64,000 nucleotides of DNA, from assembly GCF_013322225.1 (NCBI RefSeq), contig NZ_JAAMFB010000011.1, forward strand, positions 62,001 through 126,000, in the 5' to 3' direction. The translations under genes and the position numbers were made by a program. Positions within the stretch are counted from its first letter, which is position 1; every line of letters begins with the position of its first letter. This document shows, piece after piece, positions 49,270-57,784 of this stretch. This DNA comes from Agrobacterium larrymoorei. Lineage in GTDB: Bacteria > Pseudomonadota > Alphaproteobacteria > Rhizobiales > Rhizobiaceae. Below the pieces are notes generated by a model. The model searched no databases and was not told where the DNA came from. It worked only from the letters and a program-made list of their open reading frames with translations.

Positions 49270-49456
49270 CGTTATGGAAACCTCACAATATCGCCCGTTA
49301 CGCCGGGTCTATCGGGGTTCCTTAAATCAATCGATGTGGAAATTGAAGGGCAAATCCCTTGAAAAACATCGGTTCTCTATCGAGCAACGTAAACAACGCC
49401 GTGAGAAAGCAGTGATGGGTGGCTGACGCGTAAGGCACTTGACCAGATAAATAAAA

Positions 49457-49486
49457 ACCGCCCGATAAACGGACGGTCTAATTTTT
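49457..49486. terminator. Terminator for the small minus-strand genes
   Basis: ACCG-C-CCG, loop ATAAA, CGG-A-CGGT: a 7-bp stem with one internal mismatch. On minus it is followed by TTTTTATTTA; on plus by CTAATTTTTG. Placed 30 bp after the 44-codon gene. Confidence 0.7.
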
Positions 49487-49515
49487 GTGACTAAACCTGA
49501 ACGGAGAGCGAAGTC

Positions 49516-49650
49516 TTAGAACGCTTTCGAACGTTCCAACATCTCTCTCAAATCCTCATCTTCCTTGCGCAACTCGGCAACAACCGAGACCACGGATGCC
49601 ACGAACATTACGCTGATAAGGGCTGATAGCACTGTCAAAACTGTAATCAT
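49516..49650 (-). CDS. 44-residue single-span membrane protein
   Basis: Reads M-ITVLTVLSALISVMFVASV, then VSVVAELRKEDEDLREMLERSKAF. One membrane helix (about 2-24) followed by a charged amphipathic tail. The ATG at 49650-49648 has GGAG 11 nt upstream. It lies 36 bp after the 58-residue membrane protein gene on the same strand and is followed by a terminator, so the two look like a small operon. No family recognised. Confidence 0.6.
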   Translation of the reverse strand: MITVLTVLSALISVMFVASVVSVVAELRKEDEDLREMLERSKAF

Positions 49651-49686
49651 GGCATTTTACTCCGGGAGATTGGATTTGCCCGTTTA

Positions 49687-49863
49687 TCAGTAATAATTCA
49701 TGTACTGATCGCGGGATGTGAGCTGCGGAAATTCCGGGCCCTGCTGCGGCTTCTGCTCGTAAAGGCTGAAAGTCGTCGCGAGCATCGCTATGACCAACAT
49801 AGTCCAAGCCGTGCTGATCACGCCGATTTTCGCCGAAGTCGACTGTTTTTCTTTAGCAAACAT
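49687..49863 (-). CDS. 58-residue single-span membrane protein
   Basis: Starts MFAKEKQSTSAKIGVISTAW; the membrane segment is about 14-37 (VISTAWTMLVIAMLATTFSLY), then a polar tail EQKPQQGPEFPQLTSRDQYM. AAGGA lies 8-9 nt before ATG 49863, deciding the start; 11 extra upstream codons are not supported. First of two small genes. Function unknown. Confidence 0.65.
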   Translation of the reverse strand: MFAKEKQSTSAKIGVISTAWTMLVIAMLATTFSLYEQKPQQGPEFPQLTSRDQYMNYY

Positions 49864-49960
49864 GTGTCCGTTCCTTTGTCTGCGATCTGAACGCACGATC
49901 CGAGTCGAGGTTCCGAATTATCGTAAAAAATCGATTAGCATCGACGCTCTGAAGCTTCCT

Positions 49961-49987
49961 TGAATGCCCTATTCATCTGGCGTTCAG
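49961..49987. repeat. 27-bp motif, copy 1
   Basis: TGAATG-N4-ATTCATC-N3-CGTTCAG; the same words at the same spacing recur at 50150-50176. The first 17 bases contain a TGAAT / ATTCA inverted pair. Confidence 0.6.
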
Positions 49988-50004
49988 GAAATCGGCAGTT
50001 CACG

Positions 50005-50073
50005 TCAATCCATGAAGACATATTCGACGACGAGAGATGTCGCGATTGTCAGGATCATCATGAACACCAGCAT
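50005..50073 (-). CDS. Candidate 22-residue membrane peptide
   Basis: MLVFMMILTIATSLVVEYVF plus MD, almost wholly hydrophobic, one possible membrane span. GGAG sits 6 nt before the ATG, an ideal position. No upstream start exists in this frame before a stop codon. It could be a regulatory micro-peptide or chance. A 62-codon plus-strand frame over the same bases has no better claim. Confidence 0.3.
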   Translation of the reverse strand: MLVFMMILTIATSLVVEYVFMD

Positions 50074-50149
50074 CCTCTTCTCCGATGGGCCATCCAGCCC
50101 GGTTGCTATCGATGTCGATACTTTTAATGATCTGCCTTTGAAGCAGCGC

Positions 50150-50176
50150 TGAATGGGTCATTCATCCGTCGTTCAG
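50150..50176. repeat. 27-bp motif, copy 2, upstream of coaD
   Basis: TGAATG-N4-ATTCATC-N3-CGTTCAG, matching copy 1 at 20 or more of 27 positions. Its end is 104 bp before the coaD start. Regulator unknown. Confidence 0.6.
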
Positions 50177-50280
50177 CGTCGGAATAGCCTGGAGAAGTTG
50201 CAGCGTTTAAAGGCATTAGTCTTGCAGAGCTTGGGCTTCCATGACAAAAGGCCAGCAATAACGGAAGTATCGAGAGCGAT

Positions 50281-50775
50281 ATGACGATTGCCTTTTATCC
50301 CGGATCTTTCGATCCCATGACTAACGGACATCTGGATGTACTTATCCAGTCGCTGAACGTGGCGTCGCAGGTTATCGTGGCAATTGGTATTCATCCCGGC
50401 AAAGCGCCCATGTTCAGTTTCGATGAGCGTGCCGAACTCATTCGCAAGTCTCTGGAAGAGGGGCTGCCGGGTCAGAGCAAGCGACTTCGCGTCGTTTCCT
50501 TTGGCAACCTCGTGGTGGATGCTGCTCGCGAACACGGTGCGGCGCTCTTGGTTCGTGGTCTGCGCGATGGTACCGATCTCGATTATGAAATGCAGATGGC
50601 GGGTATGAACAGGCAGATGGCATCGGATATCCAGACGGTTTTCCTACCGGCCGGAACGGCATCCCGGCCCATTACGGCCACATTGGTTCGCCAGATCGCA
50701 TCAATGGGCGGCAATGTGGAAGCCTTTGTGCCCAAAGCCGTGCTTGAAGCCCTTAACACCAAGCTGAAACACTAG
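50281..50775 (+). CDS. coaD: Phosphopantetheine adenylyltransferase
   Basis: 164 residues, penultimate step of coenzyme A synthesis. Nucleotidyltransferase start [20 protein letters not shown] holds the (T/H)xGH motif; Lys and Arg contacts in [42 protein letters not shown]; and the ISSTxxR-like [24 protein letters not shown]. It begins a plus-strand run coaD-cyclophilin-cyclophilin-queA-tgt-pabB, an order common in Rhizobiales. Confidence 0.97.
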   Translation: MTIAFYPGSFDPMTNGHLDVLIQSLNVASQVIVAIGIHPGKAPMFSFDERAELIRKSLEEGLPGQSKRLRVVSFGNLVVDAAREHGAALLVRGLRDGTDLDYEMQMAGMNRQMASDIQTVFLPAGTASRPITATLVRQIASMGGNVEAFVPKAVLEALNTKLKH

Positions 50776-50801
50776 TTTCGGCATATGCGGAGCCAATCCA
50801 A

Positions 50802-51371
50802 ATGAAATTGCTAAACGCTGCCATTGCTGGCGCCATGTTCGTCAGCGCTTTGACCGCAAGCACCATCGCGTCCGCTGCGGACCTGCTTACCATTCAGCTG
50901 AAGGATGGTCCGGTGGTTATCGAGCTGATGCCAGATGTCGCGCCGAAGCATGTGGCGCAGATCGAAGCGCTGGCCAAGCAGGGTGCTTATGACGGCGTGG
51001 CCTTCCACCGCGTCATTCCCGGCTTCATGGCGCAGACGGGCGATGTTCAGTACGGTAACATGAATAAGGGTTATAGCGCGCAACGCGCAGGTACCGGCGG
51101 TTCCGATATGCCTGATCTTCCCGCCGAGTTTTCCAAGGTTCCTTTCGAGCGTGGCACCGTCGGCATGGCCCGTTCGCAGGACCCGAATTCCGCGAACTCG
51201 CAATTCTTCATTATGTTCGATCAGGGTGCATTCCTGAACGGACAATATACGGTCGTCGGTAAAGTCGTTTCCGGTATGGAAAATGTGGACAAGATCAAGA
51301 AGGGTGCTGGCGGGAACGGTGAAGTTTCCGATCCTGACCGCATGGTTAAGGTCACTGTCAGCAAGAAATAA
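50802..51371 (+). CDS. Exported cyclophilin-type peptidyl-prolyl isomerase
   Basis: 189 residues. Signal peptide KLLNAAIAGAMFVSALTAST, cut near ASA-AD, so periplasmic. Cyclophilin fold: GVAFHRVIPGFMAQTGDVQYGN (catalytic Arg, Phe and Gln), FERGTVGMARSQDPNSANSQFFIMFDQGAFLNGQYTVVGKV. 26 bp after coaD and followed by a cytoplasmic paralogue. Confidence 0.94.
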   Translation: MKLLNAAIAGAMFVSALTASTIASAADLLTIQLKDGPVVIELMPDVAPKHVAQIEALAKQGAYDGVAFHRVIPGFMAQTGDVQYGNMNKGYSAQRAGTGGSDMPDLPAEFSKVPFERGTVGMARSQDPNSANSQFFIMFDQGAFLNGQYTVVGKVVSGMENVDKIKKGAGGNGEVSDPDRMVKVTVSKK

Positions 51372-51427
51372 CTTCGGCGCCACGACGTAAAAACGGGCGT
51401 TCAGCCCACATAGCAAGGAGAGATACC

Positions 51428-51937
51428 ATGGCCGAGATCAAAGATCCGGAAAACACCCTCATCATGGAGACGACGACCGGCAAGGTCGTGATCCAGCTTT
51501 TGCCTGACGTTGCTCCGGGCCACGTTGCCCGCATCAAGGAGCTTGTTTCCGAGCAGGCTTATGATGGCGTTGTATTCCACCGCGTCATCGCCGATTTCAT
51601 GGCGCAGACCGGCGACGTAAAGTTCGGCAAGAAGGGCTCCGCAGATTTCAATCCGGCTCGCGCTGGCATGGGTGGCTCTGAAAAGGAAGACCTGAAGGCT
51701 GAATTCTCCGCCATCCCGCACATTCGCGGAACCTGCTCCATGGCCCGTTCGCAGAGCCCGAACTCTGCTAACTCGCAGTTTTTCATCTGCTTCACGGACG
51801 CTCCCTGGCTGAACAAGCAGTACACCGTCTGGGGTCAGGTCATCGAAGGTATGGATAACATCGACAAGATCAAGAAGGGTGAGCCTGTAAAGGACCCTGA
51901 CTCGATCGTCTCCATCCGCCTCGCTTCTGCCGCCTGA
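51428..51937 (+). CDS. Cytoplasmic cyclophilin-type peptidyl-prolyl isomerase
   Basis: 169 residues, no signal peptide. Motifs VVFHRVIADFMAQTGDVKFGKKG, IRGTCSMARSQSPNSANSQFFICFTDAPWLNKQYTVWGQV. Its start has a strong AAGGAGAGATACC leader. It is a tandem paralogue of the exported enzyme 56 bp upstream; the pair supplies proline isomerase in two compartments. Confidence 0.95.
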   Translation: MAEIKDPENTLIMETTTGKVVIQLLPDVAPGHVARIKELVSEQAYDGVVFHRVIADFMAQTGDVKFGKKGSADFNPARAGMGGSEKEDLKAEFSAIPHIRGTCSMARSQSPNSANSQFFICFTDAPWLNKQYTVWGQVIEGMDNIDKIKKGEPVKDPDSIVSIRLASAA

Positions 51938-51958
51938 GCGTAGGATATAGACAGTTAG

Positions 51959-51990
51959 CCCGCCTCGCAGACTGCTGCGGGGCGGGTTTT
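51959..51990 (+). terminator. Rho-independent terminator after the second cyclophilin gene
   Basis: A 12-bp stem (one G-T-type mismatch) CCCGCCTCGCAG / CTGCGGGGCGGG with loop ACTG, then TTTTGATATT. Separates the cyclophilins from queA. Confidence 0.9.
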
Positions 51991-52077
51991 GATATTCTGC
52001 GAGTCCCTTCATTCTTGTGACAAGCAACAGGAATAAAGGAATTTGGAGCAGACCTTTTGAATTTTAAGAGCCAGTAA

Positions 52078-53160
52078 ATGCGTGTAGACCTGTTCGATTT
52101 CGATCTCCCCGACGAGAACATCGCCCTGCGCCCCGCCCATCCGCGGGATAGCGCACGCCTACTCGTGGTCGATCCGAACACGGACCGCATGACCGACCAT
52201 CAGGTTTTCAACCTGCCGACATTCCTGAAGCCCGGCGATGCGCTGGTGTTCAACGACACGCGCGTCATTCCTGCCCAGTTGCACGGCGTTCGCTTGCGCG
52301 AGGGTGCACAGGAAACAGCCGTTTCCGCCACACTGCACATGCGCGCTGATGCAAGCCGCTGGAAGGCTTTTGCGCGGCCCGGAAAGCGCATCAAGCAGGG
52401 TGACCGTATTCGCTTCGGCTACGAGCGCGATAATGCCTGTGGTCTGACTTTCCTCGAGGCGACGGTGGAAGAGAAGGGCGACGAGGGCGAGATCACGCTG
52501 CTGTTCGATGTCTCTGGTCCTGTTCTGGACGAAGCCATCGCTTCCGTCGGCCATATTCCTCTCCCGCCTTACATTGCCGCGAAACGTCCGGAAGACGCGC
52601 AGGATCAGACAGATTACCAAACAATCTATGCGCGGGAAAAAGGTGCTGTCGCTGCACCCACCGCCGGACTGCATTTTACGCCAGCGCTTTTTGAGGCGCT
52701 GGATAAGGCGGGTGTCGAGCGGCATTTCGTGACGTTGCATGTGGGTGCTGGCACATTTCTGCCGGTAAAGGCGGATGATACCGAAGACCACAAGATGCAT
52801 CTCGAAATCGGCTATGTTTCTCAAGAGACCGCCGAGAAGCTAAACGCCGTAAAGGCGAGTGGCGGGCGCATCATTTGCGTTGGCACCACCTCCCTGCGCT
52901 TGATCGAGAGCGCTGCCGGTAACGACGGGCAAATCCGTCCTTGGTCCGGTGCCACCGGCATTTTCATTACGCCGGGGTACCGCTTCAAGGCGGTCGACAT
53001 CCTGATGACCAATTTTCACCTGCCGAAATCCACGCTCTTCATGCTGGTTTCGGCCTTCTGCGGGCTTGAGACGATGCGGGCGACCTACGCCCATGCCATC
53101 GAAACCGGCTACCGCTTCTATTCCTATGGCGACTCCAGCCTGCTGTTCCGGAAAATATGA
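52078..53160 (+). CDS. queA: S-adenosylmethionine:tRNA ribosyltransferase-isomerase
   Basis: 360 residues. Converts preQ1 in tRNA to epoxyqueuosine with the ribosyl group of SAM. Motifs: [79 protein letters not shown]-type [14 protein letters not shown], and [19 protein letters not shown]. Its stop and the tgt start share ATGA, so the pathway pair is coupled. Confidence 0.97.
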   Translation: MRVDLFDFDLPDENIALRPAHPRDSARLLVVDPNTDRMTDHQVFNLPTFLKPGDALVFNDTRVIPAQLHGVRLREGAQETAVSATLHMRADASRWKAFARPGKRIKQGDRIRFGYERDNACGLTFLEATVEEKGDEGEITLLFDVSGPVLDEAIASVGHIPLPPYIAAKRPEDAQDQTDYQTIYAREKGAVAAPTAGLHFTPALFEALDKAGVERHFVTLHVGAGTFLPVKADDTEDHKMHLEIGYVSQETAEKLNAVKASGGRIICVGTTSLRLIESAAGNDGQIRPWSGATGIFITPGYRFKAVDILMTNFHLPKSTLFMLVSAFCGLETMRATYAHAIETGYRFYSYGDSSLLFRKI

Positions 53161-54290
53161 TGCACGAGAACTTCACCTTCACCCTCAAAGCAACCAGCGG
53201 CGGCGCGCGCCTCGGCGAAGTTGCGATGCCGCGCGGCGTGATCCGCACACCTGCCTTCATGCCCGTCGGCACGGTTGGCACTGTCAAGGCCATGTATCTG
53301 GATCAGGTGCGTGAACTTGGTGCTGACGTCATTCTCGGCAACACCTATCACCTCATGCTGCGCCCCGGCCCAGAGCGCGTGGCGCGTCTGGGTGGCCTGC
53401 ATGAGCTGATCCGTTGGCCACACCCGATCCTCACAGACAGCGGCGGCTTTCAGGTCATGTCGCTTTCGGGCCTGCGCAAGCTGGACGAGAAGGGCGTGAC
53501 CTTTAAGAGCCACGTCGATGGCTCGCTGCACCACATGTCGCCTGAACGCTCCATCGAAATTCAGGGAATGCTCGATTCGGATATCCAGATGCAGCTCGAT
53601 GAATGCGTGGCGCTGCCTGCCGAGCGCAAGGAAATCGAGCGCGCCATGGAAATGTCGCTGCGCTGGGCCGAACGCTGCCGCGTTGCCTTTGGTGAGCAGC
53701 CGGGCAAGGCCATGTTCGGCATCGTGCAGGGCGGTGACCAGCCGGATCTTCGCATCCGCTCTGCCGAGGGGTTGAAGCAGCTCGATCTCAAGGGCTATGC
53801 CGTCGGCGGTCTCGCAGTGGGCGAGCCGCAGGATGTGATGCTGTCGATGCTTGACACCACGCTGCCGGTGCTGCCTACAGAAAAGCCCCGCTACCTGATG
53901 GGTGTCGGCACACCGGATGATATTCTGAAATCCGTTGCGCGCGGTATCGATATGTTCGACTGCGTCATGCCGACCCGATCCGGCCGTCACGGTTTGGCCT
54001 TCACCCGTCGCGGCAGGGTCAACATCCGCAACGCCCGCCATGCCGAAGACATGCGCCCGCTAGACGAACAATCCAACTGCCCTGCCACGCGTGATTACTC
54101 GCGTGCCTATCTGCATCATCTTGCACGCTCCAACGAGGCGCTGGGCGGCATGCTGCTGTCCTGGCACAATCTCGCCTATTATCAGGAACTAATGCAGGGG
54201 ATTCGCAAATCGATCGAAGAAGGTCGCTTTGCAGATTTCTATGCCGAGACCATTGAAATGTGGGCGAAAGGCGATATCGATCCCCTGTGA
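53157..54290 (+). CDS. tgt: tRNA-guanine transglycosylase with altered zinc site
   Basis: 377 residues. Exchanges G34 for preQ1 in QU-anticodon tRNAs. Active residues: nucleophile-side Asp in [27 protein letters not shown] and the second Asp in [10 protein letters not shown]. The structural zinc motif, normally C-x-C-x2-C-x25-H, reads Ser306-Asn-Cys308-x2-Thr311 with His337 kept, followed by the conserved [10 protein letters not shown]. So two of three Cys ligands are missing. The gene is otherwise full length and coupled to queA. Confidence 0.96.
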   Translation: MMHENFTFTLKATSGGARLGEVAMPRGVIRTPAFMPVGTVGTVKAMYLDQVRELGADVILGNTYHLMLRPGPERVARLGGLHELIRWPHPILTDSGGFQVMSLSGLRKLDEKGVTFKSHVDGSLHHMSPERSIEIQGMLDSDIQMQLDECVALPAERKEIERAMEMSLRWAERCRVAFGEQPGKAMFGIVQGGDQPDLRIRSAEGLKQLDLKGYAVGGLAVGEPQDVMLSMLDTTLPVLPTEKPRYLMGVGTPDDILKSVARGIDMFDCVMPTRSGRHGLAFTRRGRVNIRNARHAEDMRPLDEQSNCPATRDYSRAYLHHLARSNEALGGMLLSWHNLAYYQELMQGIRKSIEEGRFADFYAETIEMWAKGDIDPL

Positions 54291-54314
54291 GATTTCTTCT
54301 TCGGGTAATCGAAT

Positions 54315-55469
54315 TTGCTGACTGCACCCTATGTTCTCTTTCGTGACGATACGACCGGCACCGTAACACTGTTTGCGAAGCCGGAAGAAATCATACTCGC
54401 GACTGAGATTGAGCAGTTCTTTCCCGCACTTGAGCGAATGGAAAGCGCTCGCAAGGCGGGCAAGTATTTAGCCGGCTATGTGTCTTACGAGGCGGGATAT
54501 CTGTTCGAGCAGAAACTTGCACCACTTGCAGAGGGTGCGCGCGATGTTCCATTGCTCTGCTTCGGCGTCTTCATGTCACCGGTGAGTGACTCTGGAGCGG
54601 CCATTAAGCCCTTGCAAACAATGAATCCCGATGATTTTTTGAGCGACCTTAAGCTCGGCTGGTCGTTCAAGGAATATGAAACGCAATTCCGAAAATTGCA
54701 CCAGCACTTACGGCAGGGAGATTGTTACCAGGCTAACCTTACCATGCCTATCACCGGACGGTGGCATGGAGATTCATTATCTGCTTTTTGGTCTTTAATA
54801 GAACGGCAGCCCGTCAAATATGGGGCTTTGATCGATTTCGGCGGACCGGTCATCCTCTCCCGTTCTCCCGAACTCTTCTTTTCGGTGAATGCTAAAGGTT
54901 GGCTTGAGACACACCCGATGAAAGGTACCGTCAAGCGCGGAGCGACGACGTGGGAGGATGCAGAGATCATCGCGGCCATGGGGCACGACGATAAGACTCT
55001 TGCCGAGAACCGCATGATTGTAGATTTGCTGCGTAACGATATCTCGCGCATCTCGGAAGTCGGCACGCTCGATGTGCCAAAACTATTTGAGATCGAAACA
55101 TATCCTACCGTTCACCAGATGGTTAGCCATGTGCGGGCAAAGCTCCTGCCGAATATGACGCTGACCGATATTTTCTCAGCGATTTTCCCCTGCGGTTCCG
55201 TTACAGGAGCACCGAAAATGCGGGCGATGGAAATTTTGCACGACCTGGAAATTGGTCCGCGAAACGCCTATTGCGGTGCTATCGGCTATATTTCACCCCA
55301 CGGCGACATGAGGTTTTCCGTCGCAATACGCACCATGACGCTGTTCGAAAACGGAACAGCTACGTTCAACGTAGGAGGGGGGATCGTTTTCGATTCCACG
55401 CCTGAATCAGAGTACGATGAGTGCCTGTTGAAGGCGAAGTTCGCCACGGGCGACCGGAAATTGGTTTAG
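54315..55469 (+). CDS. pabB: Aminodeoxychorismate synthase component I
   Basis: 384 residues, chorismate-binding enzyme that makes 4-amino-4-deoxychorismate for p-aminobenzoate and folate. The Lys of HPMKGTVKRG marks PabB rather than TrpE, which has PIAGT. Further: RQGDCYQANLT, LSRSPELFF, ENRMIVDLLRNDISR, SVTGAPKMRAMEI and NVGGGIVFDS. The start is TTG 54315, 25 bp after tgt, with only weak ribosome-site match; no in-frame ATG occurs in the early region. Composition is slightly more AT-rich than tgt. Confidence 0.9.
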   Translation: MLTAPYVLFRDDTTGTVTLFAKPEEIILATEIEQFFPALERMESARKAGKYLAGYVSYEAGYLFEQKLAPLAEGARDVPLLCFGVFMSPVSDSGAAIKPLQTMNPDDFLSDLKLGWSFKEYETQFRKLHQHLRQGDCYQANLTMPITGRWHGDSLSAFWSLIERQPVKYGALIDFGGPVILSRSPELFFSVNAKGWLETHPMKGTVKRGATTWEDAEIIAAMGHDDKTLAENRMIVDLLRNDISRISEVGTLDVPKLFEIETYPTVHQMVSHVRAKLLPNMTLTDIFSAIFPCGSVTGAPKMRAMEILHDLEIGPRNAYCGAIGYISPHGDMRFSVAIRTMTLFENGTATFNVGGGIVFDSTPESEYDECLLKAKFATGDRKLV

Positions 55470-55516
55470 TCCAGGTTCAGAAAATACCGTTGTCCCGATC
55501 TTAAACGGCAACCGTC

Positions 55517-55554
55517 AAAAAGGCTGCGGAACTCACGTCCCACAGCCTTTTTTA
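55517..55554. terminator. Bidirectional terminator between pabB and frmA
   Basis: AAAAAGGCTG (55517-55526) pairs with CAGCCTTTTT (55543-55552) with further T residues on plus and a matching T run on minus from the A tract. Lies between convergent genes. Confidence 0.9.
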
Positions 55555-55568
55555 ATCAAATCAGAGGA

Positions 55569-56696
55569 TTAGTAGACGACGACACCACGGATGCTTTCGC
55601 CTTTGTGCATCAGGTCGAAGCCCTTGTTGATGTCTTCCAGCGGCATTGTGTGGGTGATCATCGGATCGATCTGGATTTTGCCTTCCATATACCAGTCGAC
55701 GATCTTCGGCACGTCCGTGCGACCGCGTGCGCCGCCGAAGGCAGTTCCCATCCAGTTGCGGCCCGTGACCAGCTGGAACGGACGCGTCGAAATTTCCTGA
55801 CCGGCACCGGCAACGCCGATGATGACGGACTTGCCCCAACCGCGGTGGGACGATTCGAGCGCCTGACGCATGACCTTTGTGTTGCCGGTGCAGTCAAAGG
55901 TGTAGTCCGCTCCGCCGATCAGGTCGTTACCACGCTTCGTCAGGTTGACGAGATAAGGTACGATGTCGTCGCCGACGTCCTTCGGGTTGACGAAATGCGT
56001 CATACCGAACTTTTCGCCCCACGCTTTGCGATCATTGTTGATATCGACCCCGATGATCATGTCCGCACCGGCAAGGCGCAGGCCCTGCAGCACGTTAAGG
56101 CCAATGCCGCCCAGACCAAAGACGATGGCGGTGGAGCCGATCTCAACCTTGGCCGTGTTGATGACGGCACCGATGCCGGTCGTTACGCCGCAACCAATGT
56201 AGCAGACCTTGTCGAAAGGGGCGTCGGGGTTGATCTTTGCCAACGCGATTTCGGGCAGCACAGTGAAATTGGCGAACGTAGAGCAGCCCATATAGTGGTG
56301 GATCTTGTCCTTGCCGATGGAAAAGCGCGATGTGCCATCCGGCATCACGCCCTGACCCTGCGTCGCGCGGATCGACGTGCAGAGGTTGGTCTTGCGCGAG
56401 GTGCAGGAATAGCACTCGCGGCATTCCGGCGTGTAGAGCGGAATGACGTGATCGCCTTTCTTGAGCGAAGTCACACCCGGACCAACATCAACCACAACGC
56501 CTGCGCCTTCATGACCGAGGATCGCAGGGAAAAGACCTTCCGGGTCCGCGCCGGAGAGGGTAAAATCGTCCGTATGGCAAATGCCGGTCGCCTTGACCTC
56601 GATCAGCACCTCACCGGCACGCGGGCCATCAAGTTGAACGGTCATAACTTCCAATGGCTTGCCTGCCTGAACGGCGACTGCGGCGCGAACGTCCAT
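55569..56696 (-). CDS. frmA: S-(hydroxymethyl)glutathione dehydrogenase (class III alcohol dehydrogenase)
   Basis: 375 residues, the class III ADH length. It oxidises the formaldehyde-glutathione adduct and can reduce S-nitrosoglutathione. Catalytic zinc: [14 protein letters not shown]; structural zinc: [15 protein letters not shown]; the glutathione-binding Arg/Gln region [21 protein letters not shown]-binding [12 protein letters not shown] with GVDIN. S-formylglutathione hydrolase is not beside it in the window. Confidence 0.96.
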   Translation of the reverse strand: MDVRAAVAVQAGKPLEVMTVQLDGPRAGEVLIEVKATGICHTDDFTLSGADPEGLFPAILGHEGAGVVVDVGPGVTSLKKGDHVIPLYTPECRECYSCTSRKTNLCTSIRATQGQGVMPDGTSRFSIGKDKIHHYMGCSTFANFTVLPEIALAKINPDAPFDKVCYIGCGVTTGIGAVINTAKVEIGSTAIVFGLGGIGLNVLQGLRLAGADMIIGVDINNDRKAWGEKFGMTHFVNPKDVGDDIVPYLVNLTKRGNDLIGGADYTFDCTGNTKVMRQALESSHRGWGKSVIIGVAGAGQEISTRPFQLVTGRNWMGTAFGGARGRTDVPKIVDWYMEGKIQIDPMITHTMPLEDINKGFDLMHKGESIRGVVVY

Positions 56697-56782
56697 CGTG
56701 TCGTCTCCTTTACGTGCTTTTAGGGTTGAGGGGACTTTTGCCCCACGATCAACTTATGAACAAGTGCAGATGCGGCAATTCC

Positions 56783-57724
56783 TCAAACTTCTGCGACGTC
56801 CACTAGCCCGGTGCGTTGTGAGTTGCGACGCTCCCGCCAGATAATGAACAAGCCAGATGCGACAATTATGCCGATGCCCAACCATTTTGAGGCGGTCGGA
56901 AAATCACTGAATAGCAGATAGCCCAAAGCGGTGGCAGAAATGATCTCAAAATACTGCAACGGCGCAAGCAGTGAAAGCGGTGCCAGTCGAAAAGCTTTTA
57001 CGACGAGCAGATGCATGTAGCCGGAAATTGAGCCGAGCAGGACGAGCAGCGCGAGTCCGTGTCCCCAGCCCGGCAGAGACATTTCGAAGTTCACATCTCC
57101 CAGATTGTCACCGATCAACAAGGCTATTCCCATGAAGATCGTGCCGGCAATGCCAGACATGGTTTGCATCACCAACGGACTATCGGCATTTCCGATGGCG
57201 CGGTTGAGGAAAAGATAGAGCGTGAAAAGGAAAGCGCACGCGATCGGAAGGAGTGATACCCAGCCAAACACCTCGAAGCTGGGCTGAATGACGATCATCG
57301 CGCCAGCAAAACCAACTGCAATCGCCGTCCACCGCATCCAGCCAACCCGGTCGCCGAGAAAAAGTGCGGACATGATGGTCAGGAGAAAAGGTTCGACAAA
57401 ATAGATGGCAAAGACATCTGCCAGCGGCATGTATTTCACGGCGGCGAAGAACATCAGGCTGGCGGCTGCATGAAGGACACCACGCAGCAGGTTGACCCAG
57501 GGCCGCTTTGCCGAAATCAGGGCTCTCGGTGACAGTACGAGCAACAAGGGCAGGGTATAGACAAGCTGGAAGAAGAAGCGATAGAACGTCACTTGTGCGG
57601 GCGACATACCCTCCACGACAGCCATGTATTTGGCGATTGCGTCCATGATCGGCAGCACCAGCATGCAGACCGCCATAATGAGCATGCCCTGTACTGAATG
57701 ACTGACGCCTTGTCGTTCGGACAT
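56783..57724 (-). CDS. EamA-type drug/metabolite transporter (DMT superfamily)
   Basis: About 313 residues with ten predicted membrane helices in two EamA repeats, for example MLIMAVCMLVLPIMDAIAKY, VNLLRGVLHAAASLMFFAAV and ALLVLLGSISGYMHLLVVKAF. Likely exports or imports small metabolites across the inner membrane; substrate unknown. ATG 57724 (MSERQGVSHS) is chosen over ATG 57748, as AGGTGG lies about 7 nt before it. Confidence 0.88.
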   Translation of the reverse strand: MSERQGVSHSVQGMLIMAVCMLVLPIMDAIAKYMAVVEGMSPAQVTFYRFFFQLVYTLPLLLVLSPRALISAKRPWVNLLRGVLHAAASLMFFAAVKYMPLADVFAIYFVEPFLLTIMSALFLGDRVGWMRWTAIAVGFAGAMIVIQPSFEVFGWVSLLPIACAFLFTLYLFLNRAIGNADSPLVMQTMSGIAGTIFMGIALLIGDNLGDVNFEMSLPGWGHGLALLVLLGSISGYMHLLVVKAFRLAPLSLLAPLQYFEIISATALGYLLFSDFPTASKWLGIGIIVASGLFIIWRERRNSQRTGLVDVAEV

Positions 57725-57750
57725 GCTGACCCACCTGCTATCGATCAAAT

Positions 57751-57774
57751 AAAAAGGGCGCCGCAGCGCCCTTT
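57751..57774 (-). terminator. Rho-independent terminator after the YahK-type dehydrogenase
   Basis: AAAGGGCGC / GCGCCCTTT with loop CGCA and, on minus, TTTTTATTTG following. It stands 11 bp after the stop of the minus-strand dehydrogenase. Confidence 0.88.
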
Positions 57775-57784
57775 AGAAGATCGA

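Noticed and set aside
49964-50152. 62-codon plus-strand gene
   Set aside because: No membrane, signal or domain features and no ribosome site; overlaps the repeated motif copies.
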